The position numbers were made by a program, and so were the translations under genes. From Nitrospirota bacterium (GTDB lineage Bacteria > Nitrospirota > Thermodesulfovibrionia > Thermodesulfovibrionales > JdFR-88), in the NCBI GenBank assembly GCA_014874185.1, contig JACWAF010000038.1, forward strand, positions 1 to 64,000: DNA of 64,000 bases. The letters are read 5' to 3'. Shown piece by piece: positions 37,055 through 45,846 of this stretch. The notes under the pieces are model-generated. The model had not been told where the DNA came from. It worked only from the letters and a program-made list of their open reading frames with translations, and did not search any database. Position 1 is the first letter of the stretch. Each line of letters begins with the position of its first letter.

Positions 37055-37279
37055 TTATTTTTTCTTCCAGCGGGCTTGCGCGGCCTTATGTGCAATCTCT
37101 TTTCTTTTCTCAGGCGCAAGTTTGGTGGCCCTGGACTGCCCACCTTTTAAACCGCCTTTTCGAGCATACTCCTTAAGATCAGGCTTTTCCTCAATCTCGC
37201 CAGTAGCTATTTTTGCGACCTTGATAGCGCAGCCGATTACATCGGCGGGTCTTTTCTGTCCTTGTGGGCCTTTAGGCAT
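37055..37279 (-). CDS. Small basic Ala/Lys-rich protein, uncharacterised
   Basis: 74 residues beginning MPKGPQGQKRPADVIGCAIK and ending APEKRKEIAHKAAQARWKKK. The GPKGQKRPADVIG start and the KGGLKGGQSRA...KAAQARW pattern are seen in short uncharacterised bacterial proteins, sometimes labelled RNA-binding or histone-H1-like. Charge and the KGG repeats suggest nucleic-acid binding (inference). No clear ribosome binding site. Confidence 0.75.
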   Translation of the reverse strand: MPKGPQGQKRPADVIGCAIKVAKIATGEIEEKPDLKEYARKGGLKGGQSRATKLAPEKRKEIAHKAAQARWKKK

Positions 37280-37410
37280 GATTTAATTATGACATAGGGG
37301 CTTTTCTTTATCTACCGGGCGGGAAAATCAAACTGAGACACTACCGTTTTTCAGGGATCAAGGCAGAACAGCAATTCTTTCGCTGAAGGCCCGGGGGCTA
37401 AAGGCGGGGT

Positions 37411-38844
37411 TTACCTGCCGTACTTGTCATCCACCCGTATGATGTCGTCCTCTTCGACGTATTCGCCGTTCTGGACCTCTATCATCTCCAACTCCACACG
37501 GCCTGGGTTCTCCAGCCTGTGTATGGTGGACTTGGGGATATAGACGCTCTCGTTCTCATGGACGAACTTTATATCGTCTCCTATTGTGACCTTGGCCGTC
37601 CCCTTTATCACAACCCAGTGTTCGCTGCGGTGGTGGTGCATCTGCAGGCTCAGCCGCTCGCCCCTGTTCACCACTATGCGCTTTATCTTGTACCGGTCCC
37701 CGTCCTCGAGGACGGTGTAGCTGCCCCAGGGACGGAAGGTTATGGTGTGCTCGAAGGCCTCTCTGCGCCCGTTCGCGTTCAGGTGCTCGACCACCTTCTT
37801 CACCTTTTGGGCATCGCCTCTTTTCGATATGAGTATCGCGTCATCGGTTTCAATCACCAGCAGGTCTTCCAGGCCCACGGTGGCGATGAGTCTCCGGTCG
37901 CTCATGACCAGGGAGTTTTTGGTATCGCAGGTTATTACATCGCCTATCTTCGCGTTGCCGGAATCGTCCTTCGGCAGGGCATCGAAGATGGAATCCCACG
38001 AGCCCACGTCGCTCCAGTATATGTCCATGGGCAGGGTGACCGCCCTGTCAGATTTTTCCATTACGGCGTAATCGATGGATATCTCCGGCATCCTGTCAAA
38101 AGAGGCGAGCATGGCTTCGTAGTCCTCCGCCGCGCTCAATATCTCGAATATCTCCGGCGAATGCCGCCTCAGTTCCTCTTCCATTACGCCTATCTGGAAG
38201 GCGAACATGCCTGAGTTCCAGTAATAGCCGCCCTGCCTGAGGTATTTCCGGGCGGTCTTCAGGTCCGGTTTTTCAGTAAATGCCTCCACCGGATAGAAGC
38301 CTGGGCTTCCGGTCCCGGGGCCTTCCCCTTTTACTTTTATGTAGCCGTAACCGGTCTCCGGCTGGAGGGGTTTAATGCCGAAGGTAACTATATGCCCCTT
38401 CCTGGCCGCCTGTTCCGCCGCTTTCAGATACCGGGCGAAGCCGGACTCCGGCTCTATCATATGGTCTGCGGGGCTTATGAAGAGGACCTCGTCCCTTCCG
38501 CAGCCCAGCTTGGAGGAGCAATACTTGAGGGCAAGGGCAATTGCCGGTGCCGTGTTCCTGGCAACCGGCTCAAGCAGGATATTGTCCATGACGTTTTCCA
38601 TCAGCCCGTCCAGGTCCGCTTTCACGTGGAACCTGTAATCGCTGTTTGTCAGGATAAGGATATCGCCGGGGGGCACGGACTTGAGGAGGCGCGTTACGGT
38701 CTGTTGGATGAGGGAGCCGCGGTCGAAGGAGCAGGCCTGCTCCCCGGTGCATGTGTTTATCTTTAAAAACTGCTTGGGGTAATTCTTCCTTGAAAGGGGC
38801 CAGAGACGCGTGCCGCTTCCTCCGGCAAGGACCATCGCCTTCAT
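37411..38844 (-). CDS. manC: Mannose-1-phosphate guanylyltransferase / mannose-6-phosphate isomerase
   Basis: 477 residues from the ATG at 38844, with GGAGG upstream. Type II bifunctional enzyme giving GDP-mannose for polysaccharide synthesis. The nucleotidyltransferase starts MKAMVLAGGSGTRLWPLSR (pyrophosphorylase signature), with FTEKPDLKTA for the sugar-phosphate site. The C-terminal cupin isomerase has FRPWGSYTVLEDGDRYKIKR and LQMHHHRSEHWVVIKGTA, with the metal histidines. No other nucleotide-sugar genes are adjacent; the GT2 and GT8 genes elsewhere could use its product. Confidence 0.95.
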   Translation of the reverse strand: MKAMVLAGGSGTRLWPLSRKNYPKQFLKINTCTGEQACSFDRGSLIQQTVTRLLKSVPPGDILILTNSDYRFHVKADLDGLMENVMDNILLEPVARNTAPAIALALKYCSSKLGCGRDEVLFISPADHMIEPESGFARYLKAAEQAARKGHIVTFGIKPLQPETGYGYIKVKGEGPGTGSPGFYPVEAFTEKPDLKTARKYLRQGGYYWNSGMFAFQIGVMEEELRRHSPEIFEILSAAEDYEAMLASFDRMPEISIDYAVMEKSDRAVTLPMDIYWSDVGSWDSIFDALPKDDSGNAKIGDVITCDTKNSLVMSDRRLIATVGLEDLLVIETDDAILISKRGDAQKVKKVVEHLNANGRREAFEHTITFRPWGSYTVLEDGDRYKIKRIVVNRGERLSLQMHHHRSEHWVVIKGTAKVTIGDDIKFVHENESVYIPKSTIHRLENPGRVELEMIEVQNGEYVEEDDIIRVDDKYGR

Positions 38845-38964
38845 CCACGTCCTCCTCGATGCCCGCCTGGGCGGTGGGATTTGCATACGCGACTATAATA
38901 ATAATAATAAAATTGCGGCATTTTTGTCATTTTCCCGGTCAGGACCGCTTAAAATCAATTTTTC

Positions 38965-38994
38965 TTGACAATCAGAGCGGGCTGCTGATAAAGT
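38965..38994 (+). promoter_or_regulatory. Sigma-70 promoter of the tolC-emrA-emrB group
   Basis: TTGACA at 38965-38970 and TAAAGT (38989-38994, 18-base spacer) or ATAAAG one base earlier, about 30 bases before the tolC start. A (TAA)5 run at 38896-38910 lies upstream between the divergent manC and tolC genes. Confidence 0.55.
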
Positions 38995-39023
38995 AAGTAA
39001 GCACTAACATTTTCAGGAGGCGC

Positions 39024-40337
39024 TTGAAAATTTCGATGCTGAAAAAGGGCGTTTTCACGGGCTTGGCCCTGCTTTTGCTCACGCCCGCTCTTGCCCGTGC
39101 GGAGCTGCTTTCTTTTGCCCAGGGACTGCGGATCGCCACCCGGGAGAACAGGCAGATAAAGATAGCCGGAAGCGACGAGGCCATATCAGGCGCGGACACG
39201 AGGATCGCCCGCTCGGCGATGCTCCCCCAGGTGAACGCGTCGGCATCCGAAGTCGTGCAGTCTTATCAGCAAAAGGCGATATTCGCGGGGACCACCATCC
39301 CCATGTCGCAGAGGGATTTTTACGCGTATAGTTTAAGGGTGCAGCAGATGCTCTATGATTTCAAAGCGAACGCCTCACGCTACGAGGCGGCGGGGAAGGT
39401 GTTCCAGTCCAGGAGATACGATGCCGAGGGGATAAGGAACCTGGTAGGGCTCCAGTTCGCAAACGCCTATTTCGACCTCCTGGAGGCCGACCGGATGGTG
39501 CTCCTTGCAAAGGAGGAGGTTGAAAGGCTTCAGCTGCATCTCGAGGACGCCCGGAACCTTTATAACGCGGGGGTAATAACCAAAAACGACCTCCTGCAGG
39601 CCGAGGTGAGGATATCGGACGCGAAGCAGAGTCTGCTAACGGAGCAGAATGCCCGCGCCATCGCCGCTTCCATGGTGAACAACATACTGGCCAGGCCCCT
39701 TGACACCCCCATACAGGCCGAGGAAGTGAACGGCCTTCCCCCCGGTGCACTGGATACCAATCTCGCCAGAAGCTGGACGAAAGCCGAGGAGAACAGGCCG
39801 GAGCTTAAAAGCGTGAATTCGGTCCTCGAATCGCTGCAACTAGAAAAAAGGTCCATCCGCGCGGACTATTTTCCGAAGCTCTTCGTAAACGGCGGATACG
39901 ATTACACACAGAACCGTTATCTCACGCACAACGGCAACTGGTCAGCCATATTCGGGGTGGGGATAAACCTTTACAGCGGCGGCCTCACAAGGGCGCAGAT
40001 ATCGAAGGTGGATGCCCGGAAGATGAAGCTCCTTGAGCAGAAGGACGCCCTGGCGGACCAGATAAGGCTCGAGGTGGAACAGTATATACTCGACCTCCAG
40101 AGCGCCCGGGAAAAGGTGAGCGTGACAAAGGACGCCATCGAACAGGCCAGGGAGAATGTGCGCATAAACAGGGCGAAATATACCGAGGGGGTGGGGACGG
40201 CAACAGACGTGCTGGACTCGATAACCCTGCTGACCACCGCCGAGACGAATTATTACAGCGCAATATACGAACTGAAGAAGGCCCAGGCGGGCGTCATTTA
40301 CTCGGAGGGAGAGAATTTATCGGAGGTATATAAATAA
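39024..40337 (+). CDS. TolC-family outer-membrane efflux protein
   Basis: 437 residues from TTG 39024, which is three bases after AGGAGG (ATG 39036 is an alternative). A signal peptide is evident (KKGVFTGLALLLLTPALARA). The rest shows the duplicated TolC helical-barrel pattern, with LGLQ-like ARNLYNAGVITKNDLLQAEVRI in the first half and NRAKYTEGVGTATDVLDSI in the second. It forms the outer-membrane channel of a tripartite exporter with the fusion protein and MFS pump encoded next; the stop overlaps the next ATG. Confidence 0.93.
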   Translation: MKISMLKKGVFTGLALLLLTPALARAELLSFAQGLRIATRENRQIKIAGSDEAISGADTRIARSAMLPQVNASASEVVQSYQQKAIFAGTTIPMSQRDFYAYSLRVQQMLYDFKANASRYEAAGKVFQSRRYDAEGIRNLVGLQFANAYFDLLEADRMVLLAKEEVERLQLHLEDARNLYNAGVITKNDLLQAEVRISDAKQSLLTEQNARAIAASMVNNILARPLDTPIQAEEVNGLPPGALDTNLARSWTKAEENRPELKSVNSVLESLQLEKRSIRADYFPKLFVNGGYDYTQNRYLTHNGNWSAIFGVGINLYSGGLTRAQISKVDARKMKLLEQKDALADQIRLEVEQYILDLQSAREKVSVTKDAIEQARENVRINRAKYTEGVGTATDVLDSITLLTTAETNYYSAIYELKKAQAGVIYSEGENLSEVYK

Positions 40338-41437
40338 TGGAAGAAGACCGGAAACCGGCAAACAATAGAAGAAAGAAAGTCCTTGCGCTTGTAATCTTTG
40401 CGGTCCTGACGGTTATCGGCGGGATCGTCGTCCTCCTTTATTTATCGTACAAGTCCACCCATATCTCCACCGACGACGCCTACATAGAGGGGCAGATACA
40501 TACCATAGCCCCCAGGATACCCGGCACCGTAAGGGCCATATACGTGGACGACAACCAGCATGTACACCAGGGGGACCTGCTGGTTGAACTGGACCCCGCA
40601 GACTATGAAGCCAGATTGCAGGAGGCCCTCTCCGCCAGTGACGCGGAGAGGGGGAAACTCCTTCAGGCCGATGCAACCCTGCAGGCCGCGAAGAAACAGC
40701 TCGAAGAGCTGAAGGCGGCCGTGGCCGCCGCCAGGGCCAATCTGGAGTTGCAGATAGCCAACATGGAACAGGCAAAAAAGGACGCCGCCAGGGCCGAAGC
40801 CCTTATTAAAAAGGAAACCATTTCCAGGGAGCGCTACGAAAAGACCATGACCGGCTATGACGTCACCAGGGCCCGGGTGAAGGCCTCCCGCGAAGAGTTG
40901 AAGAAGGCCGAGACCGCGCTTAAGACGCAGCGGGCCATTATCAGGGAAAGGAAATCCTCGATAACGGCCCAGGAGTTCATGATAAAACAGAAAAAGGCCG
41001 CGGCCAGGCTGGCGGGGCTTAATGCCGGATACACAAAGATATACGCCCCGGTAGAGGGATACGTCACGAAGAAATCCGTTGAAATAGGCAACCAGGTGCA
41101 GCCGGGCCAGCCGCTCATGGCCCTGGTGCCGCTCGCCGAGCCTGACATATGGGTGATCGCCAACTATAAGGAGACCCAGATCAGGAAGATACACCCCGGC
41201 CAGGACGTGGACATAAAGGTGGACACCTATTCCGGAAAGACTTTCCATGGGAAGGTGAACAGCATTATGGCGGGCACGGGGGCCGCGTTCTCGCTCTTTC
41301 CGCCCGAGAACGCGACCGGCAATTTCGTGAAAGTGGTCCAGAGGGTCCCGGTCAAGATAACGCTCAACAGGGGTGAGGACCCCAAGCACGTCCTCCGTGT
41401 GGGCATGTCCGTAGTCCCGACGGTGCTGGTAAAATAA
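40337..41437 (+). CDS. emrA: EmrA/HlyD-type membrane fusion protein
   Basis: 366 residues. Short cytosolic N-terminus, one membrane anchor (LALVIFAVLTVIGGIVVLLY), lipoyl half-motif HISTDDAYIEGQIHTIAPRIPGTVRAIYVDDNQHVHQGDLLVELDP, a long coiled-coil hairpin (about residues 90-215) and the C-terminal half with IYAPVEGYVTKKSVEIGNQVQPGQPLMALV. It links the MFS pump in the inner membrane to the TolC channel. It starts within the tolC stop (TAATGG overlap) and ends at the pump gene. Confidence 0.94.
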   Translation: MEEDRKPANNRRKKVLALVIFAVLTVIGGIVVLLYLSYKSTHISTDDAYIEGQIHTIAPRIPGTVRAIYVDDNQHVHQGDLLVELDPADYEARLQEALSASDAERGKLLQADATLQAAKKQLEELKAAVAAARANLELQIANMEQAKKDAARAEALIKKETISRERYEKTMTGYDVTRARVKASREELKKAETALKTQRAIIRERKSSITAQEFMIKQKKAAARLAGLNAGYTKIYAPVEGYVTKKSVEIGNQVQPGQPLMALVPLAEPDIWVIANYKETQIRKIHPGQDVDIKVDTYSGKTFHGKVNSIMAGTGAAFSLFPPENATGNFVKVVQRVPVKITLNRGEDPKHVLRVGMSVVPTVLVK

Positions 41438-42987
41438 GAAACTCCCAGGAAGTCTCGGTCAGCAAATGGCTCATCGCCTTCTCCGTCATGCTGCCCACGT
41501 TGATAGAGATCGTGGACACTTCCGTCGTGAACGTCTCCCTGGAGCATATAAGGGGCAGTCTCTCGGCGGGAATAGACGAGGCCACATGGACGATAACCTC
41601 CTACCTCGTCTCGAACGCTATCATAATCCCGATGACGGGCTGGCTCAGCCGGCGCTTCGGACGCAAGAGATACCTGATATTCTCGATAACGCTGTTTACG
41701 GTAAGCTCTTTTCTCTGCGGCACGGCATGGAGCCTGATGGCCCTGGTCACATTCAGGGTTTTGCAGGGCATCGGGGGCGGGGCGCTCCAGCCCATATCGC
41801 AGTCAATCCTTCTTGAGACCTTTCCCCCGAAACAGCACGGGATGGCCATGGCCATCTTCGGGGTGGGGATCATGTTCGGCCCCATCATCGGGCCTCTCCT
41901 TGGCGGCTGGATAACCGACAACTGGTCGTGGCACTGGATATTCTTCATAAACATCCCGATCGGGGTGGTCTCCATACTCATGGTCCTGTTCTTCATTACT
42001 GACCCGCCATATCTCAGGCGGCACGTAAAAGAGACGATAGATTACTGGGGACTCGCGCTACTCTCGGTAGGGCTTGGCTCCCTGCAGATAGTCCTTGACA
42101 AGGGACAGAGGGAGGACTGGTTCAGCTCTCATTTCATAACCGTGCTTGCGGCGCTCTCATCCATCTGCCTGGTGCTCTTTGTCATTAACGAGCTTGTCGC
42201 GAAACACCCGATAGTTGACCTGAGGACCTTCAAGAACCGCACCTTCGCGGCAGGCAATGTGGTGATGTTCTTCGCCTTCTTCAACCTGTTTGGAAGCATC
42301 GTGCTCCTGCCCATATTCCTGCAGAGCATGATGGGCTACACGGCGACCCTCTCGGGGCTGGTCCTTGGGCCTGGCGGAATAGCCACTCTCCTTGCCATGC
42401 CCATCGTGGGAAAGCTGGTGACAAAGGTGAACTCAAAGGGGATACTGGCCTGCGGGATAGCCGTCTCGGCCTATTCCACCTTCCTCATGTCCCGCTTCAC
42501 CCTCAATGCGGATTTTTATACCCTGGTCTGGCCGCGCGTGCTCCTTGGGGTGGGGATGGGCTTACTCTTCATCCCGCTTACCACGCTCACCATGAGCGGG
42601 ATAAGCCGTGAGGAGATGGGGAACGCCTCATCCATCTATAACCTCCTCAGGAACCTGGGCGGAAGCTCCGGGGTGGCCTTCGTGACAACCATGCTTGCCA
42701 GGGGGCAGCAGAGACATCAGGCCTATCTCATTTCCCATCTGACCCCGTTCAGCAGGAATTACCAGATAGCCCTGGAGCGGACCTCGCGGGCGCTCGATTT
42801 CAAGGGCTTCGGACAGGTCATCATGGGGAGGGCCGCAATCATCTATCGCGAGCTTCTGAGGCAGGCATCCATTCTTGCCTTCAACGACGCGTTCCTGCTT
42901 CTCAGTTTTCTGATGATATGCGTGCTTCCACTTGTCCTCCTCATGCTCAGGCCCAAATCGTCCCAGGCGCCCGTGGGCATGCACTAG
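41434..42987 (+). CDS. emrB: EmrB/QacA-type DHA2 multidrug exporter, apparent ATA start
   Basis: About 517 residues if started at 41434 (ATA), 499 from the first ATG at 41488. Fourteen-helix DHA2 family pump with motif A (GWLSRRFGRKRYLI), motif C (GVGIMFGPIIGPLLGGWI) and the IEIVDTSVVNV helix-1 motif that in homologues is preceded by about 20 residues. That missing leader (NSQEVSVSKWLIAFSV) is encoded in frame directly upstream but opens with ATA exactly where an ATGA overlap with emrA would normally be: AAAATAAG instead of AAAATGAG. Starting at 41488 would cut the first helix in half. Confidence 0.9.
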   Translation: MRNSQEVSVSKWLIAFSVMLPTLIEIVDTSVVNVSLEHIRGSLSAGIDEATWTITSYLVSNAIIIPMTGWLSRRFGRKRYLIFSITLFTVSSFLCGTAWSLMALVTFRVLQGIGGGALQPISQSILLETFPPKQHGMAMAIFGVGIMFGPIIGPLLGGWITDNWSWHWIFFINIPIGVVSILMVLFFITDPPYLRRHVKETIDYWGLALLSVGLGSLQIVLDKGQREDWFSSHFITVLAALSSICLVLFVINELVAKHPIVDLRTFKNRTFAAGNVVMFFAFFNLFGSIVLLPIFLQSMMGYTATLSGLVLGPGGIATLLAMPIVGKLVTKVNSKGILACGIAVSAYSTFLMSRFTLNADFYTLVWPRVLLGVGMGLLFIPLTTLTMSGISREEMGNASSIYNLLRNLGGSSGVAFVTTMLARGQQRHQAYLISHLTPFSRNYQIALERTSRALDFKGFGQVIMGRAAIIYRELLRQASILAFNDAFLLLSFLMICVLPLVLLMLRPKSSQAPVGMH

Positions 42988-42993
42988 CAGAAG

Positions 42994-43851
42994 TCACCTC
43001 ACGACAAGCACCGGGCAGGGGGCGTTCATTATTACCCGCTCCGTGGTGCTGCCCATCAGCGCCCTGGTAACGCCTTTCCAGCCGTAGGTGCCCATTATGA
43101 TGAGGTCGTTGTTCAGCCTCCTTGAGGCCTCGATTATCTCCGCCTCCGGATAGCCCTCGGCTATCTCCGAGCCCGCGGTCACGCCCGCCTTGGCCGCTAT
43201 GTCCTCCGCCTGGCGCGTTACCTTCCCGGCCTCCTCGAAGAGCCTTTTCCGGATGGCTTCGGTCTTGAAGAACTCCACCATCTCCTCATAGCGGGGGATT
43301 ACATAGAGAACAGTTATTACGGCATCGCGCGGCTTTGAGAGTGCGCAGGCCCGCTCAAGGGCCCGCCTGCTGAACTCCGAGCCGTCGAAGGGGACCAGTA
43401 TGGACGCGTAATCACCGGAGCACTTTTCACGGGGTTTCCTCACTACCAGCACGTCACATGGGGAATGGGAGATGACCGAAGCGGTTACGCTGCCCATTAT
43501 CAGCCGCTTCAACCCCTTTTTCCCGTATGTGCCAAGCGCAATAAGGCCGGCCCTTTTTTCGCGGGCCACGTCGGCGATCACCTCCGGGGCCTCGCCGTTG
43601 CAGACAATCGTCTCGGCCTGCACGCCCAGGTCCCTTGCCGCATCATCGGCAGCCTGCCTGCATATGCGTTTGCCAAGCTCCAGGCGCCTCTCCATCTGCC
43701 CCGGCGCGGCGCCTGGCTCCTCTTCGTCAAAATAGGCCGCGTTCACGACCACCACTTTGCCGCCGTGGCTTTTTACCCAGGCGGCGGCCTCTTTCAGCGC
43801 GGCCCTGCTGGGCCCTGATCCATCATATCCCACTACTATGGTGTCGTACAT
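42994..43851 (-). CDS. Tandem universal stress protein (two UspA domains)
   Basis: 285 residues, two UspA domains of about 140 each. Both keep the ATP-binding G-x2-G-x9-G-S/T motif: GTYGKKGLKRLIMGSVTASV in the first, GTYGWKGVTRALMGSTTERV in the second. Each starts with a conserved Asp segment (VGYDGSGPSRAA and LVPFDGSEFSRRA). It probably responds to nutrient or redox stress. ATG at 43851 overlaps the stop of the TIGR02186-like gene, so it is co-transcribed with the TauE/SafE group. Confidence 0.92.
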   Translation of the reverse strand: MYDTIVVGYDGSGPSRAALKEAAAWVKSHGGKVVVVNAAYFDEEEPGAAPGQMERRLELGKRICRQAADDAARDLGVQAETIVCNGEAPEVIADVAREKRAGLIALGTYGKKGLKRLIMGSVTASVISHSPCDVLVVRKPREKCSGDYASILVPFDGSEFSRRALERACALSKPRDAVITVLYVIPRYEEMVEFFKTEAIRKRLFEEAGKVTRQAEDIAAKAGVTAGSEIAEGYPEAEIIEASRRLNNDLIIMGTYGWKGVTRALMGSTTERVIMNAPCPVLVVR

Positions 43852-44615
43852 TAATGGGCCCCTCCTCCTTTTCTGAAGACGAGCCCGACGGCAAACCCGG
43901 CCAGGAGGGCCACGCCAACGGAAAGGAGCCCGTAGAGGGCCGGCCTTGTCCTTGCCATCCCGGACAGCTCCTTTACCAGCCCCGCCTGTTCCACCTCTAC
44001 ATTTGCCTCGGCCTTTTCTATCACCTTTTGGTCCTTCACCGCGTATACGGTGACCGTATAGTTGCCGGGGGCCGCCTGATAGGGCCAGGGGGTATTGATG
44101 TAAAACTCCTGCTGGCCGCCTCCCGGCTTTGTCCCTATCTTCCCCACGGAGCCGCCGTAGAGCTTGCCATGCTCCTTGTATTTTATGAACTCGTCAAGCC
44201 ACCTCGCCCTCTCCTGCCCGTTCTCCAACTCGCATACGGCATGGGCCTTCAGGGCTGGATAGCCGATCACGCTGGCCTCGGCCTCGGCCGGGGAGAGCAG
44301 GTCTTCTATCCTCTTCGTGCTGTGGATGAAATAGAGGCCCGGCACCTTGTCCACCTTGAAATCGCCAACGTTCATCCAGAGCACCCCGCCCACCTTGCCC
44401 TTCTGCTTCAGCGCGTGGCGCCCATCGGCGGAGGCTATCTTTATTACCAGGTCCACGTCCGGGTCCGAAGCGCCCTTTATGCTGACAGTGCTGCCGTGAT
44501 AGAAGAAGTCCACCTTTATATGGTCATGGTTGGCCTTTATATTGAGCATGGAATGGGCCTTTAAGGGCGCCAGCGTGAAAACCAGGACCGCAATAATGGC
44601 CGCTATCCTTTTCAT
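43851..44615 (-). CDS. TIGR02186-like exported membrane-anchored protein
   Basis: 254 residues from ATG 44615, preferred because AGGAGG lies nine bases upstream; ATG 44633 is also in frame. Signal peptide (KRIAAIIAVLVFTLAPLKAHS), a beta-rich periplasmic domain beginning ANHDHIKVDFFYHGSTVSIKG, and a C-terminal membrane helix (LYGLLSVGVALLAGFAVGLVF). This arrangement matches the TIGR02186/alphaproteobacterial transmembrane family commonly encoded beside TauE/SafE exporters. Role unknown; it is likely an accessory of the neighbouring transporter. Confidence 0.8.
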   Translation of the reverse strand: MKRIAAIIAVLVFTLAPLKAHSMLNIKANHDHIKVDFFYHGSTVSIKGASDPDVDLVIKIASADGRHALKQKGKVGGVLWMNVGDFKVDKVPGLYFIHSTKRIEDLLSPAEAEASVIGYPALKAHAVCELENGQERARWLDEFIKYKEHGKLYGGSVGKIGTKPGGGQQEFYINTPWPYQAAPGNYTVTVYAVKDQKVIEKAEANVEVEQAGLVKELSGMARTRPALYGLLSVGVALLAGFAVGLVFRKGGGAH

Positions 44616-44632
44616 CTCCGCTGCCCTCCTCA

Positions 44633-45556
44633 TCAATGTCCGCCTCCCTGCGCAAGGAATATGGAAGGCGTCAGCGTAAGCTCGAAGATTATCTTCACCG
44701 TGACGATAAGGACGATCACGGCAAGCAGAATCTTGAGCTGGTCGCCCTTCAGCTTCCGCCCGAAGACCGCCCCTGCCTGCGCCCCGATGGTGGAGCCCAC
44801 CAGGAGTATGGCGGCAAGCACGAAGTCCACCGTATGGTTGGTGTACGCCTGCAGGAAGGTGACCTCCATGCAGGTAAAGAGCACCTGAAAGAGGCTTGTG
44901 CCCACGACCACGTGCATCGGCATCCGGAGCATGTAGACCATCACCGGCACCATCAAAAAACCCCCGCCCACGCCCATTATGGCGGCCAGTATGCCCACGA
45001 TCCCGCCCATCACTACCGGCACCAGGGCGGAATGGGTCACGCCGGATTTTTCGAACCTGGTCTGAAGGGGAAGCGCCTTCAGGAACTTCCCGGCTGCGGA
45101 TTCCCTCTCCGGCTTCGCCTCCAGCACGGGCCTGTCCTTCTTCTTCATGCTGGAAAGGCTCTCGAAGAACATGTAGACGCCCACGATGCCAAGCATCAGC
45201 ACGTAGGTCATCTTGATTACGAAATCGGCGTTGCCCATGGCCTTCAGCATCTTGATGCCCTGGACCCCCAGAAGACCGCCCGCGAAACCGCCGATGAGGA
45301 GGTATATGCCCATCTTGAAGTCCACGTTGCCCACCCTCCAGTGCGCGTAGGTGCCGCTGGTGGATGCGGCCACTATCTGGTTTGAGTCAGTCGCCGCCGC
45401 CACCGTGGACGGGATCCCAAGCATTATGAGGAGCGGGGTCATCAGGAACCCCCCGCCAACCCCGAAGAGCCCGGACAATAATCCAACCAGCAAACCGAGC
45501 CCCGTCGGGATGAGTATGTTCACGCTGGTTAGTGCTACAGGCAGATACAGATACAT
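44633..45556 (-). CDS. TauE/SafE-family sulfite or organosulfonate exporter
   Basis: 307 residues from ATG 45556 with AGGGGGA upstream. About eight membrane helices in two inverted halves, each with the family glycine motif GLLSGLFGVGGGFLMTPLL and GILAAIMGVGGGFLMVPVM. The stretch AATDSNQIVAASTSGTYAHWRVGNVDFKMG also fits. A cytosolic loop (residues about 150-180) is highly charged. It probably exports sulfite, sulfide-derived or other small anions. The following gene starts within its stop (TGATG), so the two products likely work together. Confidence 0.9.
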   Translation of the reverse strand: MYLYLPVALTSVNILIPTGLGLLVGLLSGLFGVGGGFLMTPLLIMLGIPSTVAAATDSNQIVAASTSGTYAHWRVGNVDFKMGIYLLIGGFAGGLLGVQGIKMLKAMGNADFVIKMTYVLMLGIVGVYMFFESLSSMKKKDRPVLEAKPERESAAGKFLKALPLQTRFEKSGVTHSALVPVVMGGIVGILAAIMGVGGGFLMVPVMVYMLRMPMHVVVGTSLFQVLFTCMEVTFLQAYTNHTVDFVLAAILLVGSTIGAQAGAVFGRKLKGDQLKILLAVIVLIVTVKIIFELTLTPSIFLAQGGGH

Positions 45557-45846
45557 CTCAGAAGTCCCCCTTCCATTTAAGTTTTTTAAAAAAAATACCC
45601 GCTTGCCCGCTTTTGCTCTTTTTGCCGCCCGCTTGCGGCTTTCCCGCAACCCGGTTTGAAAACGGCCTTTCAGCCCGCCTGAAAAACCGCTGACCGGTTT
45701 GGTTATTTTGTCCTTAAACAAAGGAGCCTATTTCATTATTGCATAATTTGCGTATTGCGCCCACAACCATCGTTCTCGCGCCTAATGATTGCATTCAGGG
45801 CCGGTCCTTTTGACAACCTGCACCCCTGATGATAGAATGAGCCGCT

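Noticed and set aside
38896-38910. (TAA)5 microsatellite before tolC
   Set aside because: Short; outside the core promoter; too little to claim phase variation.
45557-45721. 55-codon N-terminal extension of the TauE/SafE protein
   Set aside because: Basic, unlike the family, and a ribosome binding site precedes the internal ATG at 45556.
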